Shown: piece by piece, positions 54,569 through 62,830 of the stretch
How the letters are laid out: each line of letters starts with the position of its first letter
Position numbering within the stretch: the stretch's first letter is position 1
Assembly: GCA_030646035.1 (NCBI GenBank)
Contig: JAUSMY010000061.1
Coordinates: forward strand, 62,001 to 126,000
Source: Thermodesulfovibrionia bacterium
GTDB lineage: Bacteria; Nitrospirota; Thermodesulfovibrionia; UBA6902
Length of the DNA stretch: 64,000 nt
Direction: 5' to 3'
Position numbers and translations under genes: made by a program
Notes under the pieces: model-generated
Seen by the model: the letters and a program-made list of their open reading frames with translations, nothing else
What the model was told of the DNA's origin: nothing
Database searches by the model: none

Positions 54569-55723
54569 ATGTCAAAGAATATCATTGCAAAGGTTTTTGA
54601 GGCGGTTAAAGCATTAATAACGAGGAGGGTCGTGATCAGGTGCGACAACATACCTTATGAGTTCAATAACGTTCCTTTAAGGAAGATAGTGAACTGGATT
54701 CTTGTGGAGTTGTCCGTATATTTCAAGCCCCAGAGGCCGTGGGGATGGCCGACCCACTTTCAGATAGAGCCGGCAAATACATGCAACCTGAGCTGCGTTC
54801 TCTGCCCGGTATACGAGGGGATGGATCGTAAATCAGGGATGCTGGATATTGCCGTCTTCAGGAAGCTTATCGATGAGGCCGGAGACTACATATTCCTCAT
54901 CCTACTCTGGGACTGGGGCGAGCCGTTTATGAACCCGGATGTCTACAGCATGATCTCATATGCAAAGAAGAAGGGGATAAAGGTGGTGTCAAGCACCAAC
55001 GGGCACTTTTTTGTCAAAGAAGAGAATGCAGACAGGTTGATACGGTCCGGCATAGATTCAATCATATTTGCAATGGACGGGATAACGCAGGAGACTTACA
55101 GCCGGTACCGAAGCGGCGGAGAACTTGAATCCGTCATTAAAGCTTTAAGCACGGTTGTGTCGAGAAAGCGGGACTTAAACTCAAAGACGCCTTTTATAAA
55201 TCTTCGTTTTATACCTATGAAGCATAATGAGCATGAGATGCCGGAGCTGAAAGATATGGCGAGGTCAATAGGCGTTGACGCGTTGACCATCAAGACATTG
55301 AACCCGTGCACCAACGATACCTATGCGCTGAAGAGGCCCGGAAAGGACAGGAGCCCCCAGGACCTGATGCCTGATAATTATAATCATAGAAGGTTTAAGT
55401 ATAAGGATGACGGGCAGACGCTCATACGGAGAAAGAAGAACCCCTGCAAACAGTTATGGAACAGCCCTGTCATACACTGGGACGGCACTGTATGCTTCTG
55501 CACCTATGACTACAATGATAAATATGCCCTCGGAAGCATAAAAGGCGAGACGTTTTGGAATGTCTGGTCAGGGCGGTCATACCGTGATGTCCGGAGGCAG
55601 TTTCGTTACGACTGGGAACAGATGGCCATGTGCAGCGCATGCAGTTATGCCTATGAAGGCGGAAGCTGTATAGACGAGACAATTGCAGATGCGTTTTTCT
55701 TCGGGCCTGAAAAGGGCGTGTGA
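54569..55723 (+). CDS. radical SAM/SPASM protein with PTHF N-terminal extension
   Basis: I start it at the ATG at 54569, since GGAGG lies just upstream. About 60 residues precede the cluster (WGWPTHFQIEPANTCNLSC leading to CVLCP). WDWGEPFMNPDVY is the glycine-rich AdoMet motif, and the SPASM tail has NPCKQLWNSPVIHWDGTVCF and CSACSYAYEGGSC. It has 384 aa. A decayed paralogue sharing this N-terminal extension is at 56643. Confidence 0.88.
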   Translation: MSKNIIAKVFEAVKALITRRVVIRCDNIPYEFNNVPLRKIVNWILVELSVYFKPQRPWGWPTHFQIEPANTCNLSCVLCPVYEGMDRKSGMLDIAVFRKLIDEAGDYIFLILLWDWGEPFMNPDVYSMISYAKKKGIKVVSSTNGHFFVKEENADRLIRSGIDSIIFAMDGITQETYSRYRSGGELESVIKALSTVVSRKRDLNSKTPFINLRFIPMKHNEHEMPELKDMARSIGVDALTIKTLNPCTNDTYALKRPGKDRSPQDLMPDNYNHRRFKYKDDGQTLIRRKKNPCKQLWNSPVIHWDGTVCFCTYDYNDKYALGSIKGETFWNVWSGRSYRDVRRQFRYDWEQMAMCSACSYAYEGGSCIDETIADAFFFGPEKGV

Positions 55724-55757
55724 TGGGTCCTGTTGAAAATACAGGTTGGCCGTATTT

Positions 55758-56642
55758 ATGAATGAAAGCCCTGAACTCTCCATAATCATCGCATCCTATA
55801 ATTCCGGCAGCAGCATCCGGAGATGCCTGGAGTCATTAAGAAGGCAGGATACGGAAGCTGGTTTTGAGGTCATCGTTGTTGACAGCTCCACTGACGGCGC
55901 GGCATCCATTGTTGAAAATAATTTTCCCGAGGTCAGGCTATTTACATTTGCGGAGAGGAAGTTCTGCGGTGATGCGCGCAACTTCGGCATATCCGTGGCA
56001 AGGAGTGAAATTGCAGCCTTCATTGATGCCGACTGCACCGCAGAGAGGGACTGGGTTGAGAGCATAATAAAGGCGCACAGGTCGCCTTATCCGGCAATAG
56101 GCGGGGCTATCGCAAATGGCGACCTCGGAAGCTATGTCGGCTGGGCAGGATATTTCTGTGAGTTCAGCCAGTGGATGCCGCATACCGCTGCAGGGTGGAT
56201 GGCTGATGTCGCAGGCGCCGGCATGTCCTACAAGCGTAAGGTCTTTGAAGATCTGGGCTGCTTCATAGAGGGCACTTACTCCTCTGATACGGAGCTTCAC
56301 TGGAGGCTCGCGCAGTCGGGCCATCTCATAAGGTTTGAGCCTTCAATACGGATATCCCATTACTGTATAGATAATTTATCAGACCTCATCCGGCATGAGT
56401 TTTTTCATGGCATGAACTTTGCCGTTGTCCGTGTGAAGGCGCAAGACTTCTCTAAATTGAAACGGCTTGTCTATTCAGCACTTTTCTTTTTAATTCCGGT
56501 GAGGCTTTTTCTGAGGATAGGGCTGAGCAATTTAAGGAATAGAATATATCTGGTACAATTCATAAAATCGTCACCGCTTCTTCTTTTAAACCTTTTTTCA
56601 TGGTCACTGGGGGAATGTGTGGGATATATAAAAGGGGTATAA
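55758..56642 (+). CDS. family 2 glycosyltransferase
   Basis: This 294-aa GT2 begins ELSIIIASYNSGSSIRRCLE with VIVVDSSTDGAASIVEN and AAFIDADCTAERDWVESI (DxD). Its C-terminal part has hydrophobic segments (RLVYSALFFLIPVRLFLRIG). I start it at the ATG at 55758 rather than the TTG at 55746. The stop abuts the radical SAM pseudogene, and it is part of the glycan cluster. Confidence 0.87.
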   Translation: MNESPELSIIIASYNSGSSIRRCLESLRRQDTEAGFEVIVVDSSTDGAASIVENNFPEVRLFTFAERKFCGDARNFGISVARSEIAAFIDADCTAERDWVESIIKAHRSPYPAIGGAIANGDLGSYVGWAGYFCEFSQWMPHTAAGWMADVAGAGMSYKRKVFEDLGCFIEGTYSSDTELHWRLAQSGHLIRFEPSIRISHYCIDNLSDLIRHEFFHGMNFAVVRVKAQDFSKLKRLVYSALFFLIPVRLFLRIGLSNLRNRIYLVQFIKSSPLLLLNLFSWSLGECVGYIKGV

Positions 56643-57106
56643 ATGGGGGAAGATCTTATATCAAAGGTTGTTAAGACGGCGAGGGTATTTGCCACAAGAA
56701 GTCTTGTCCTGACGTTTGACAAGGTGGAGTTTACATATACAGGACTTTCCTGGAAGCGGCTCAAGAACTGGTTTCTTGCCGAACTCTCGTACTCACTGAA
56801 ATCGGAGAGGTCCTGGGCATACCCGACCCACTTTTTGATAATGAGGAGAATGTTGACTTACTGATCGATTCCGGTACGGTCGTTTCCTGTGATTACCATA
56901 CCGGCCGTGAGCTTTCGATAGGCAATGCCTTTACGAACGGCGGCGGTTTCCGCAAGGTCTGGTTCAGCAAGGAAGTCAGAGAACAGAGGAGACGCTTTAT
57001 GAAGGGGGGCGACTCGGGGTTGAGATGCGGGGGCTGCTCTCTGAATTTTGCGGATGTAGACCGATGCGTATCTCACGCATTTATTACAGCGAAGAAGCAG
57101 CCATAG
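56643..57106 (+). pseudogene. radical SAM/SPASM gene with two internal deletions
   Basis: The intact start (ISKVVKTARVFATRSLVLTF to YPTHF) matches the PTHF radical SAM gene at 54569 for 63 residues. Then the frame breaks and only DNEENVDLLIDSG, equivalent to residues about 146-157 of the paralogue, remains. It jumps to VVSCDYHTGRELSIGNAF and ends in CGGCSLNF. The CxxxCxxC loop lies in the lost part, so it cannot be active. Confidence 0.8.
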
Positions 57107-57110
57107 GTTT

Positions 57111-58427
57111 TCAATACGGCTGAACAAACTCCTCTTCCTCTACGGCTATAACGCCCTTGCTTATATGCCTGAAGACATAGACGGCGGTGAAGAAGATCGC
57201 GCATATATTTAATATAAGTGCGAGGATAGCGGGGGCAAGCGTGCCGAACAGGGGTATGAGGATATAGCATCCTGAGGCCATAAGCAGTATCTTGAGCGTA
57301 TCTACGGAAGCCACTACGTTCGGCTTCTCTATAGAGAACAATGCCACGCGTATTGTTCCGTTGGTCGCCGTAGCTATGGCACTGAAGAGGAGCCAGTTGA
57401 ATATGGGCACAGTCTCGAGATAGCGCTCACCAAAGAAGAAGGGGATTATCTTGTCGGATATGAAGAGCATAGGAAGAGCGGCTATGGCTATGTAAAGTGA
57501 GACCTTGAGCGCGACTTTAAGATAATACCTGAACTCATCCGCCTGCCTGAACCTCGATACCCTGGGGAGCAGTACAGTAACAAGGGAGCTGGTTATTATC
57601 GGAAAGATCAGTGTAAGGTTTACAGCAAGCCCGTATATGCCGGCTGCCTTGCTGTCTGCCATCTTTGCAATCATGAATATCCCGATATATGGCAGGACAG
57701 TAACACAGATATTGCTTACAAACCGCCACTTGCTGTATGAAACAAACCTGCTCAGGAGGTTCTTCACAACTATCTTCTCCGGAAAGAGCTTGCCCCTGAG
57801 TTCCCTGAAGCCCAGAAGGACCCCCAACAGGGGTGCGAATACAAAAGCGGAAACAGCAGAGAATGTGTCTATGCCTCTGAACAGGAATATCATGGCAGCC
57901 ACCGCCAGGAACTTGGCAAGGTCCACCAGTAGCTGAAGCATGACCGACCTTCTGAAGAGCTGATAAGCGTGGAGCGCTGACCTTATATATCCGAATACAG
58001 CGATGCCGAGTACCCCGGATGATACCAGTTTGATGAGCGGGGCCAGATCGGGGTAGTCATACAGCCTTGTAGAGATCATGTCAGCGGCAATGAAGGTCAA
58101 TACCGCAAAGATAAGGGCGGTGGCCAGCCTTATGCGGAATGCCATGCGGAGCACGCTGTCGGCATCAGCTGCCCTGTTTGCCGCAAGATAAGATGAAGTG
58201 AACTTCACGATCGGCGCCTCCATTCCTAACTCGGCCAGCCTGGAGACGATTATCATGATAGACAGGGCCATATTAAATAGTCCGAAATCGCTCACTGAGA
58301 GCTCCCTTGAGATGAGCAGGACCGCAAGGAACCCCAGGCCGGCAGCTGAAACGTTTCCGGTGATGACCAAAGAGAGGTCTTTTGCCGAGCGGGATGTTAC
58401 AAGATTGACTATGTTAGAATTCTTCAT
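57111..58427 (-). CDS. Wzx-type polysaccharide flippase (MOP superfamily)
   Basis: This protein of about 438 aa has 12-14 membrane segments and the MOP/PST pattern: GNVSAAGLGFLAVLLISREL, then FGLFNMALSIMIIVSRLAELG and SSLVTVLLPRVSRFR. It moves lipid-linked oligosaccharide across the inner membrane. I start it at the ATG at 58427 because TTGACA and CATCAT end seven bases before it. It faces the pseudogene and is divergent from the GT4 gene. Confidence 0.88.
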   Translation of the reverse strand: MKNSNIVNLVTSRSAKDLSLVITGNVSAAGLGFLAVLLISRELSVSDFGLFNMALSIMIIVSRLAELGMEAPIVKFTSSYLAANRAADADSVLRMAFRIRLATALIFAVLTFIAADMISTRLYDYPDLAPLIKLVSSGVLGIAVFGYIRSALHAYQLFRRSVMLQLLVDLAKFLAVAAMIFLFRGIDTFSAVSAFVFAPLLGVLLGFRELRGKLFPEKIVVKNLLSRFVSYSKWRFVSNICVTVLPYIGIFMIAKMADSKAAGIYGLAVNLTLIFPIITSSLVTVLLPRVSRFRQADEFRYYLKVALKVSLYIAIAALPMLFISDKIIPFFFGERYLETVPIFNWLLFSAIATATNGTIRVALFSIEKPNVVASVDTLKILLMASGCYILIPLFGTLAPAILALILNICAIFFTAVYVFRHISKGVIAVEEEEFVQPY

Positions 58428-58434
58428 AGCATTG

Positions 58435-58463
58435 ATGATGAACTTTAGATCTTCTAATGTCAA
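58435..58463 (-). promoter_or_regulatory. flippase promoter, leaderless
   Basis: On the reverse strand TTGACA (58463-58458), a 17-bp spacer and CATCAT (58440-58435) stand seven bases before the ATG at 58427. The -35 box is perfect. No Shine-Dalgarno sequence is seen. Confidence 0.5.
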
Positions 58464-58617
58464 TTACTTTTTAAGAAAGGGGCTGGGCTTTCCAGATGAA
58501 CCTGATCATTAATTTCACGCCTACCGGCATGATACCTACAAAGAAGATGACGCCCCACGTTCCAGTCAGTGGCAATGAGATTGTGATGATGTGCATGAAG
58601 CCTTTGAGATCGGCAGA

Positions 58618-59868
58618 ATGACAGATCGCCCTCTCAGTTTCTGCATGATCACAACATTCTATCCGCCTTACAATTTCGGCGGGGATGGGATATTCATTCA
58701 CAGGTTGTCTAATGAACTGGCGCGTAACGGGCATAAGGTTGATGTAATCCACTGTATTGATTCATACCGTCTTCTGTCAGGCCGGGAGCCGGAGCAGGGC
58801 TATGACGACCATCCGAACGTGACTGTGCACGGGCTCAAAAGCAGGGCCGGCTTCCTGTCCCCCTTGCTGACACATCAGACAGGCATTCCTTTCTTTAAAT
58901 CATCCCGCATAAAGGAGATACTGAAGAAGGGTTTTGACGTTATCCATTATCACAACATCTCGCTTGTCGGCGGCCCAAGGGTATTACAGTATGGAGAGGG
59001 CGTCAAGCTTTATACGATGTATGAGTACTGGCTGCTCTGCCCCACGCACCTCCTGTTCAGGTTCAATCGTGAAGCATGTCAAAAAAAACATTGCATGCTC
59101 TGCAGCCTTATTTACAGAATACCGCCGCAGTTGTGGAGGTATACAGGTATGCTGAAGAGAAACGTTAGGCATGTGGATGCCTTTTTAGCGATGAGCCATT
59201 TCTGCAAAGATATCCATGAAAAGATAGGGCTTGATATACCTGTCAGGTATCTGCCGAGCTTCTCCTCCTCTGAAGGGATAGCGGATAACCTGTCAGAAGA
59301 AGCGGGCCATAATATGCCGGAGAGGCCTTATTTCCTTTTTACAGGACGTCTGGTGAGATTGAAAGGCCTTCATACGCTTATCACCGTCTTTCGTAATTAC
59401 AGGAAAGCGGACCTGCTTATTGCAGGCGCCGGCAGTGATGAGCCAAAGCTTAAAAAGCTGGCACAGGGCATACCCAATATCCATTTCCTTGGCTATGTCT
59501 CAGACACCCGGCTCAGTTCACTCTACCGTCAGGCAGCTGCATTGATCGTTTCGTCTGTATGTTTTGAAGTCAGCCCGTTAGTGATCATGGAGGCTTTCAG
59601 AGAGAAGACCCCTGTCATTGTGAGAAATATCGGAGGTATGCCGGAACTCGTCCAAGAGAGTGGCGGCGGGCTGATATATGAAACGGATGATGAACTGGTG
59701 GACGCGATGGAGAGTCTCCTGGAGAACAGATCAGGTCGGGATGAGCTTGGCATGAAAGGATACGAGGCATATTGCAAGAACTGGACAGCTCAAGCCCATG
59801 TTAATCAGTACCTTGAGCTGATACGGGAGATAGCGGATGCCGGTGGTAAGGGCATAAATGAAAAATAG
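58618..59868 (+). CDS. family 4 glycosyltransferase
   Basis: This GT-B enzyme of 416 aa begins SFCMITTFYPPYNFGGDGIF, the GT4 nucleotide/acceptor loop. The C-terminal domain has FLFTGRLVRLKGLHTLITVF, then FEVSPLVIMEAFREKTPVIV, including the conserved EX7E motif. It transfers a nucleotide-sugar residue. I prefer the ATG at 58618 to the GTG at 58591, which would add nine unrelated residues. It is divergent from the flippase. Confidence 0.9.
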   Translation: MTDRPLSFCMITTFYPPYNFGGDGIFIHRLSNELARNGHKVDVIHCIDSYRLLSGREPEQGYDDHPNVTVHGLKSRAGFLSPLLTHQTGIPFFKSSRIKEILKKGFDVIHYHNISLVGGPRVLQYGEGVKLYTMYEYWLLCPTHLLFRFNREACQKKHCMLCSLIYRIPPQLWRYTGMLKRNVRHVDAFLAMSHFCKDIHEKIGLDIPVRYLPSFSSSEGIADNLSEEAGHNMPERPYFLFTGRLVRLKGLHTLITVFRNYRKADLLIAGAGSDEPKLKKLAQGIPNIHFLGYVSDTRLSSLYRQAAALIVSSVCFEVSPLVIMEAFREKTPVIVRNIGGMPELVQESGGGLIYETDDELVDAMESLLENRSGRDELGMKGYEAYCKNWTAQAHVNQYLELIREIADAGGKGINEK

Positions 59869-59964
59869 TCTGGCAGAAAGCTTATGCAAAACATGAGAAA
59901 GAGAGGCCGGAACTGTCTTTATGTCAGGTAAGTCCATTTCCGGTATTATCGGCTATTATTATAT

Positions 59965-61569
59965 ATGAGTGTTATTGATGATCTGAAAATGTACGGCCGG
60001 TTCGCTTTTGGGCTGCGGGGCTTTTTGCTTAAGACTATTAGTCTGGAGGAAGCGCGAAGGACCATAAAGCAGCTGGTATCTGATCGTGAGAATAACTTTC
60101 TGCGCCTTATCGAGCGTGGTGTTTACGGATATCCGCAGAGTCCCTATATCCCATTGCTGAAGATGGCAGGCTGCGAATTTGGCGACATAAAGGCGATGGT
60201 AAAAAAGAAGGGCCTCGAAGATACGCTGCTTGCCCTGCGGCAAGCCGGGGTGTATGTAACATTTGAGGAGTTTAAGGGAAGAAAACCGATTATAAGGGAT
60301 GGAATGGAACTGCATGTTTATGCAAACAGCTTTGATAATCCTTTTCTTAATGGTCACTACTATTCTGAAACCGGCGGGTCAACAGGGGCCGGGACCAGGA
60401 TAGAACATGACCTTGAACACTTGTCAATCGGCGCTGCTCATGAAATGGTTACCCAGCATGCGCATGGTGCCCTTGATATGCCGTTTGCGACCTGGCGCGG
60501 GGTCCTTCCTGACGGCAGCGGTTTTAATGATATACTGAGACAGGCTCACAGCGGACACATTACGCAAAAATGGTTTTCCCCGTTCGATCCATATGATTTT
60601 AAACCGCCTGCGCTGAAATATCGCCTTTCTTCATTGCTGACCGTTCTTATCGGCCGCTTGCTCGGGGTTAATCTTCCATGGCCTGAGGAGGTAAAGATAG
60701 AGCAGGCCTCTCTGGTGGCGCACTGGGTAGCTGATACTCTCCGGCAGCATGGTTCCTGCCTGATATCAGCTCCGGCAAGCAGGGCATTGAGGGTCTGTAT
60801 CGCTGCGCGTGAAGAAGGCATGGACTTTACAGGGGCTGTCTTTAAGATCGCGGGTGAACCAATAACCCCTGCTAAGGTCCGGGGTATTGTAAATACAGGT
60901 GCCAGGATTTATACAACATATGGATTTACAGAAATAGGCCGTATCGGCATGGGATGCAGTGAACCGCTTGAGGCGAATGACCTGCATTTATGTAAAAGCA
61001 TCTGTGCGATGATCCCGTATGACCGCCTGGTGCCGGGCACTGATATTGAGGTCCCTGCTTTTAACTTCACCTCCCTGCTTCCTACGGCGCCTAAGATCCT
61101 TCTGAATGCGGAGAGTGATGATTACGGCATCATAGAGAAAAGGGCATGCGGGTGCCCTTTGGGTGAACTCGGGTTCACAGAACACATTCGAAGAATTCAC
61201 AGCTTTCATAAGTTAACAGGTGAAGGGGTAACGCTGGTGGGCAGTGATATGATACACATTCTGGAAGAGGTGCTGCCCGGACGATTCGGGGGAAGCCCTC
61301 TGGATTATCAATTGATTGAGGAGGAAGACAGGGACGGCTTTACCAGGGTCATTCTTATAATAAGCCCCAAGGTAAAGATAAATGACGAAGATGAAGTGAT
61401 AGATGCAGTCCTGGGCTTTATGAAGAAGTCCAGCTTAATGGCTGACTCTGCACGCAGTATATGGAGCCAGGCGCACACTCTCAGGGTGAGGCGCGAGGAG
61501 CCGAGATGGACCGAGAGAGGAAAGCTTATGAGCTTAAGAGTGGAAAAGCGTTATAAAGGTCGTTCATAA
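59965..61569 (+). CDS. adenylate-forming enzyme, phenylacetate-CoA ligase/CapK-like
   Basis: This 534-aa enzyme of the acyl-adenylate family has SETGGSTGAGTRIE, the P-loop-like phosphate-binding motif, at about residue 130. YTTYGFTEIGRIGMGCSEP matches the family's YGxTE core. The long C-terminal domain contains HKLTGEGVTLVGSDMIHILE. It activates a carboxylic acid as acyl-AMP, for transfer to CoA or an amine. It is the first of three closely packed genes with the dehydrogenase and the fusion protein. Confidence 0.82.
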   Translation: MSVIDDLKMYGRFAFGLRGFLLKTISLEEARRTIKQLVSDRENNFLRLIERGVYGYPQSPYIPLLKMAGCEFGDIKAMVKKKGLEDTLLALRQAGVYVTFEEFKGRKPIIRDGMELHVYANSFDNPFLNGHYYSETGGSTGAGTRIEHDLEHLSIGAAHEMVTQHAHGALDMPFATWRGVLPDGSGFNDILRQAHSGHITQKWFSPFDPYDFKPPALKYRLSSLLTVLIGRLLGVNLPWPEEVKIEQASLVAHWVADTLRQHGSCLISAPASRALRVCIAAREEGMDFTGAVFKIAGEPITPAKVRGIVNTGARIYTTYGFTEIGRIGMGCSEPLEANDLHLCKSICAMIPYDRLVPGTDIEVPAFNFTSLLPTAPKILLNAESDDYGIIEKRACGCPLGELGFTEHIRRIHSFHKLTGEGVTLVGSDMIHILEEVLPGRFGGSPLDYQLIEEEDRDGFTRVILIISPKVKINDEDEVIDAVLGFMKKSSLMADSARSIWSQAHTLRVRREEPRWTERGKLMSLRVEKRYKGRS

Positions 61570-61654
61570 TAAGCATCGGCTGTTAATAGTATGATGGATT
61601 ATTGCCGGCCATATTGCTCTTCCCTGAAAAATAATTATTATGGAGTAATGGATA

Positions 61655-62830
61655 ATGGATGATTATTTAAAAATTGAAAAGGCATTGAATGGTAAGCCTC
61701 AGCGCTGGAGCGATCAGATATTTGAGCCTTCTGCGGAAAAGTGTATACGTGATGGGAAATATATCGTAGGGGTGCTGGAAGGCGAGGGTATAGGCCCTGA
61801 AATAATAAGTGCTGCCTTAATTGTGCTTTCTGCGCTTGAATCAAAAGGAGAGTGCAGTTTTGAGGTCAGGAAGGGAGGCCCGATAGGCCGGGATGCAGAA
61901 TTGCAGTATGGAAAAGCACTCTGCGATCCGGTGGTTGATTTCTGCAGAGATATCTTTTCAAAAGGCGGAGCAGTTCTGGCCGGCCCCGGAGGCGGACGGT
62001 TTGTTTATGACATGCGCAGGGAGTTTGACCTTTTCTGCAAAATAAGCCCGATAAGGGGCTTTGAAGAGCTCCGAAATACATGCCGGATACCCCATAGGTA
62101 TCTAACCGGCACTGACATCATTTTGATCCGTGAAAATTCTTCCGGTATATATCAGGGCCGGTGGAGCGAGACGGTGACCGGTAAGGATGGGAGAAGAGCG
62201 GAGCACTCCTTCTGCTATACCGAAAGGGAAGTCTGCAGGATCTTGAAAGTCGCGGCAAAAACAGCTCAACTGAGGCAGGGGGAGATAACTGTAGTATTCA
62301 AGGATGCCGGCATTCCTTCCATCAGCAGGCTATGGCATGATTGCATGCTTAAGATCGCATCTGAATTCGGTGTCAGGAGCAGGTTAATGGATATTGATTA
62401 TGCCGCTTATTACCTGATACAGCATTCTCAGGAGCTGGATGTCGTTGTGTCCCCGAATCTCTTCGGAGATATACTCTCTGATGTTGGCGGAGTTCTGCTT
62501 GGTTCAAGAGCGCTTTCTTATTCCGGGAATTTTTCAGAAGATGGGTCAGGGGTATATCAGACAAATCATGGTGCCGGATATGATATAGCCGGCACCGGCC
62601 GTGCCAACCCCATTGGACAGATATTTTCTCTGGCCATGATGCTGCGTGAAAGTTTTGGGCTTATGAAAGAGGCTTTGCTCATTGAAAGCGCTGTTACACA
62701 TGTCTGGCGTCAGGGATGGCGGACTGCTGACCTGGCAGAGGATTCCTGCCGTCTGGCAGGAACGCAGGAGATGGGAGAACTGATAGCAGAAACCATAACC
62801 CGGATGTACAGTTCAATTGAAAAGGGATGA
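61655..62830 (+). CDS. isopropylmalate/isocitrate dehydrogenase-family enzyme
   Basis: This 391-aa beta-decarboxylating dehydrogenase has GVLEGEGIGPEIISAALIVL, the Arg-rich DMRREFDLFCKISPIRG and LIRENSSGIYQG (substrate loops). The metal aspartates are in SPNLFGDILSDVGGVLLGS, and the NAD-side run HGAGYDIAGTGRANP completes it. It differs from LeuB in several substrate residues and has an N-terminal extension, so the 2-hydroxy acid it uses is not the usual one. Its stop overlaps the next gene (ATGA). Confidence 0.83.
   Translation: MDDYLKIEKALNGKPQRWSDQIFEPSAEKCIRDGKYIVGVLEGEGIGPEIISAALIVLSALESKGECSFEVRKGGPIGRDAELQYGKALCDPVVDFCRDIFSKGGAVLAGPGGGRFVYDMRREFDLFCKISPIRGFEELRNTCRIPHRYLTGTDIILIRENSSGIYQGRWSETVTGKDGRRAEHSFCYTEREVCRILKVAAKTAQLRQGEITVVFKDAGIPSISRLWHDCMLKIASEFGVRSRLMDIDYAAYYLIQHSQELDVVVSPNLFGDILSDVGGVLLGSRALSYSGNFSEDGSGVYQTNHGAGYDIAGTGRANPIGQIFSLAMMLRESFGLMKEALLIESAVTHVWRQGWRTADLAEDSCRLAGTQEMGELIAETITRMYSSIEKG

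Noticed and set aside
58471-58752. Reverse frame with a hydrophobic stretch (GVIFFVGIMPVGVKLMIRF) between the flippase and the GT4 gene
   Set aside because: It overlaps the start of the GT4 gene, has no start signals and no family match. It might be a relic of a membrane protein, but the evidence is too thin.
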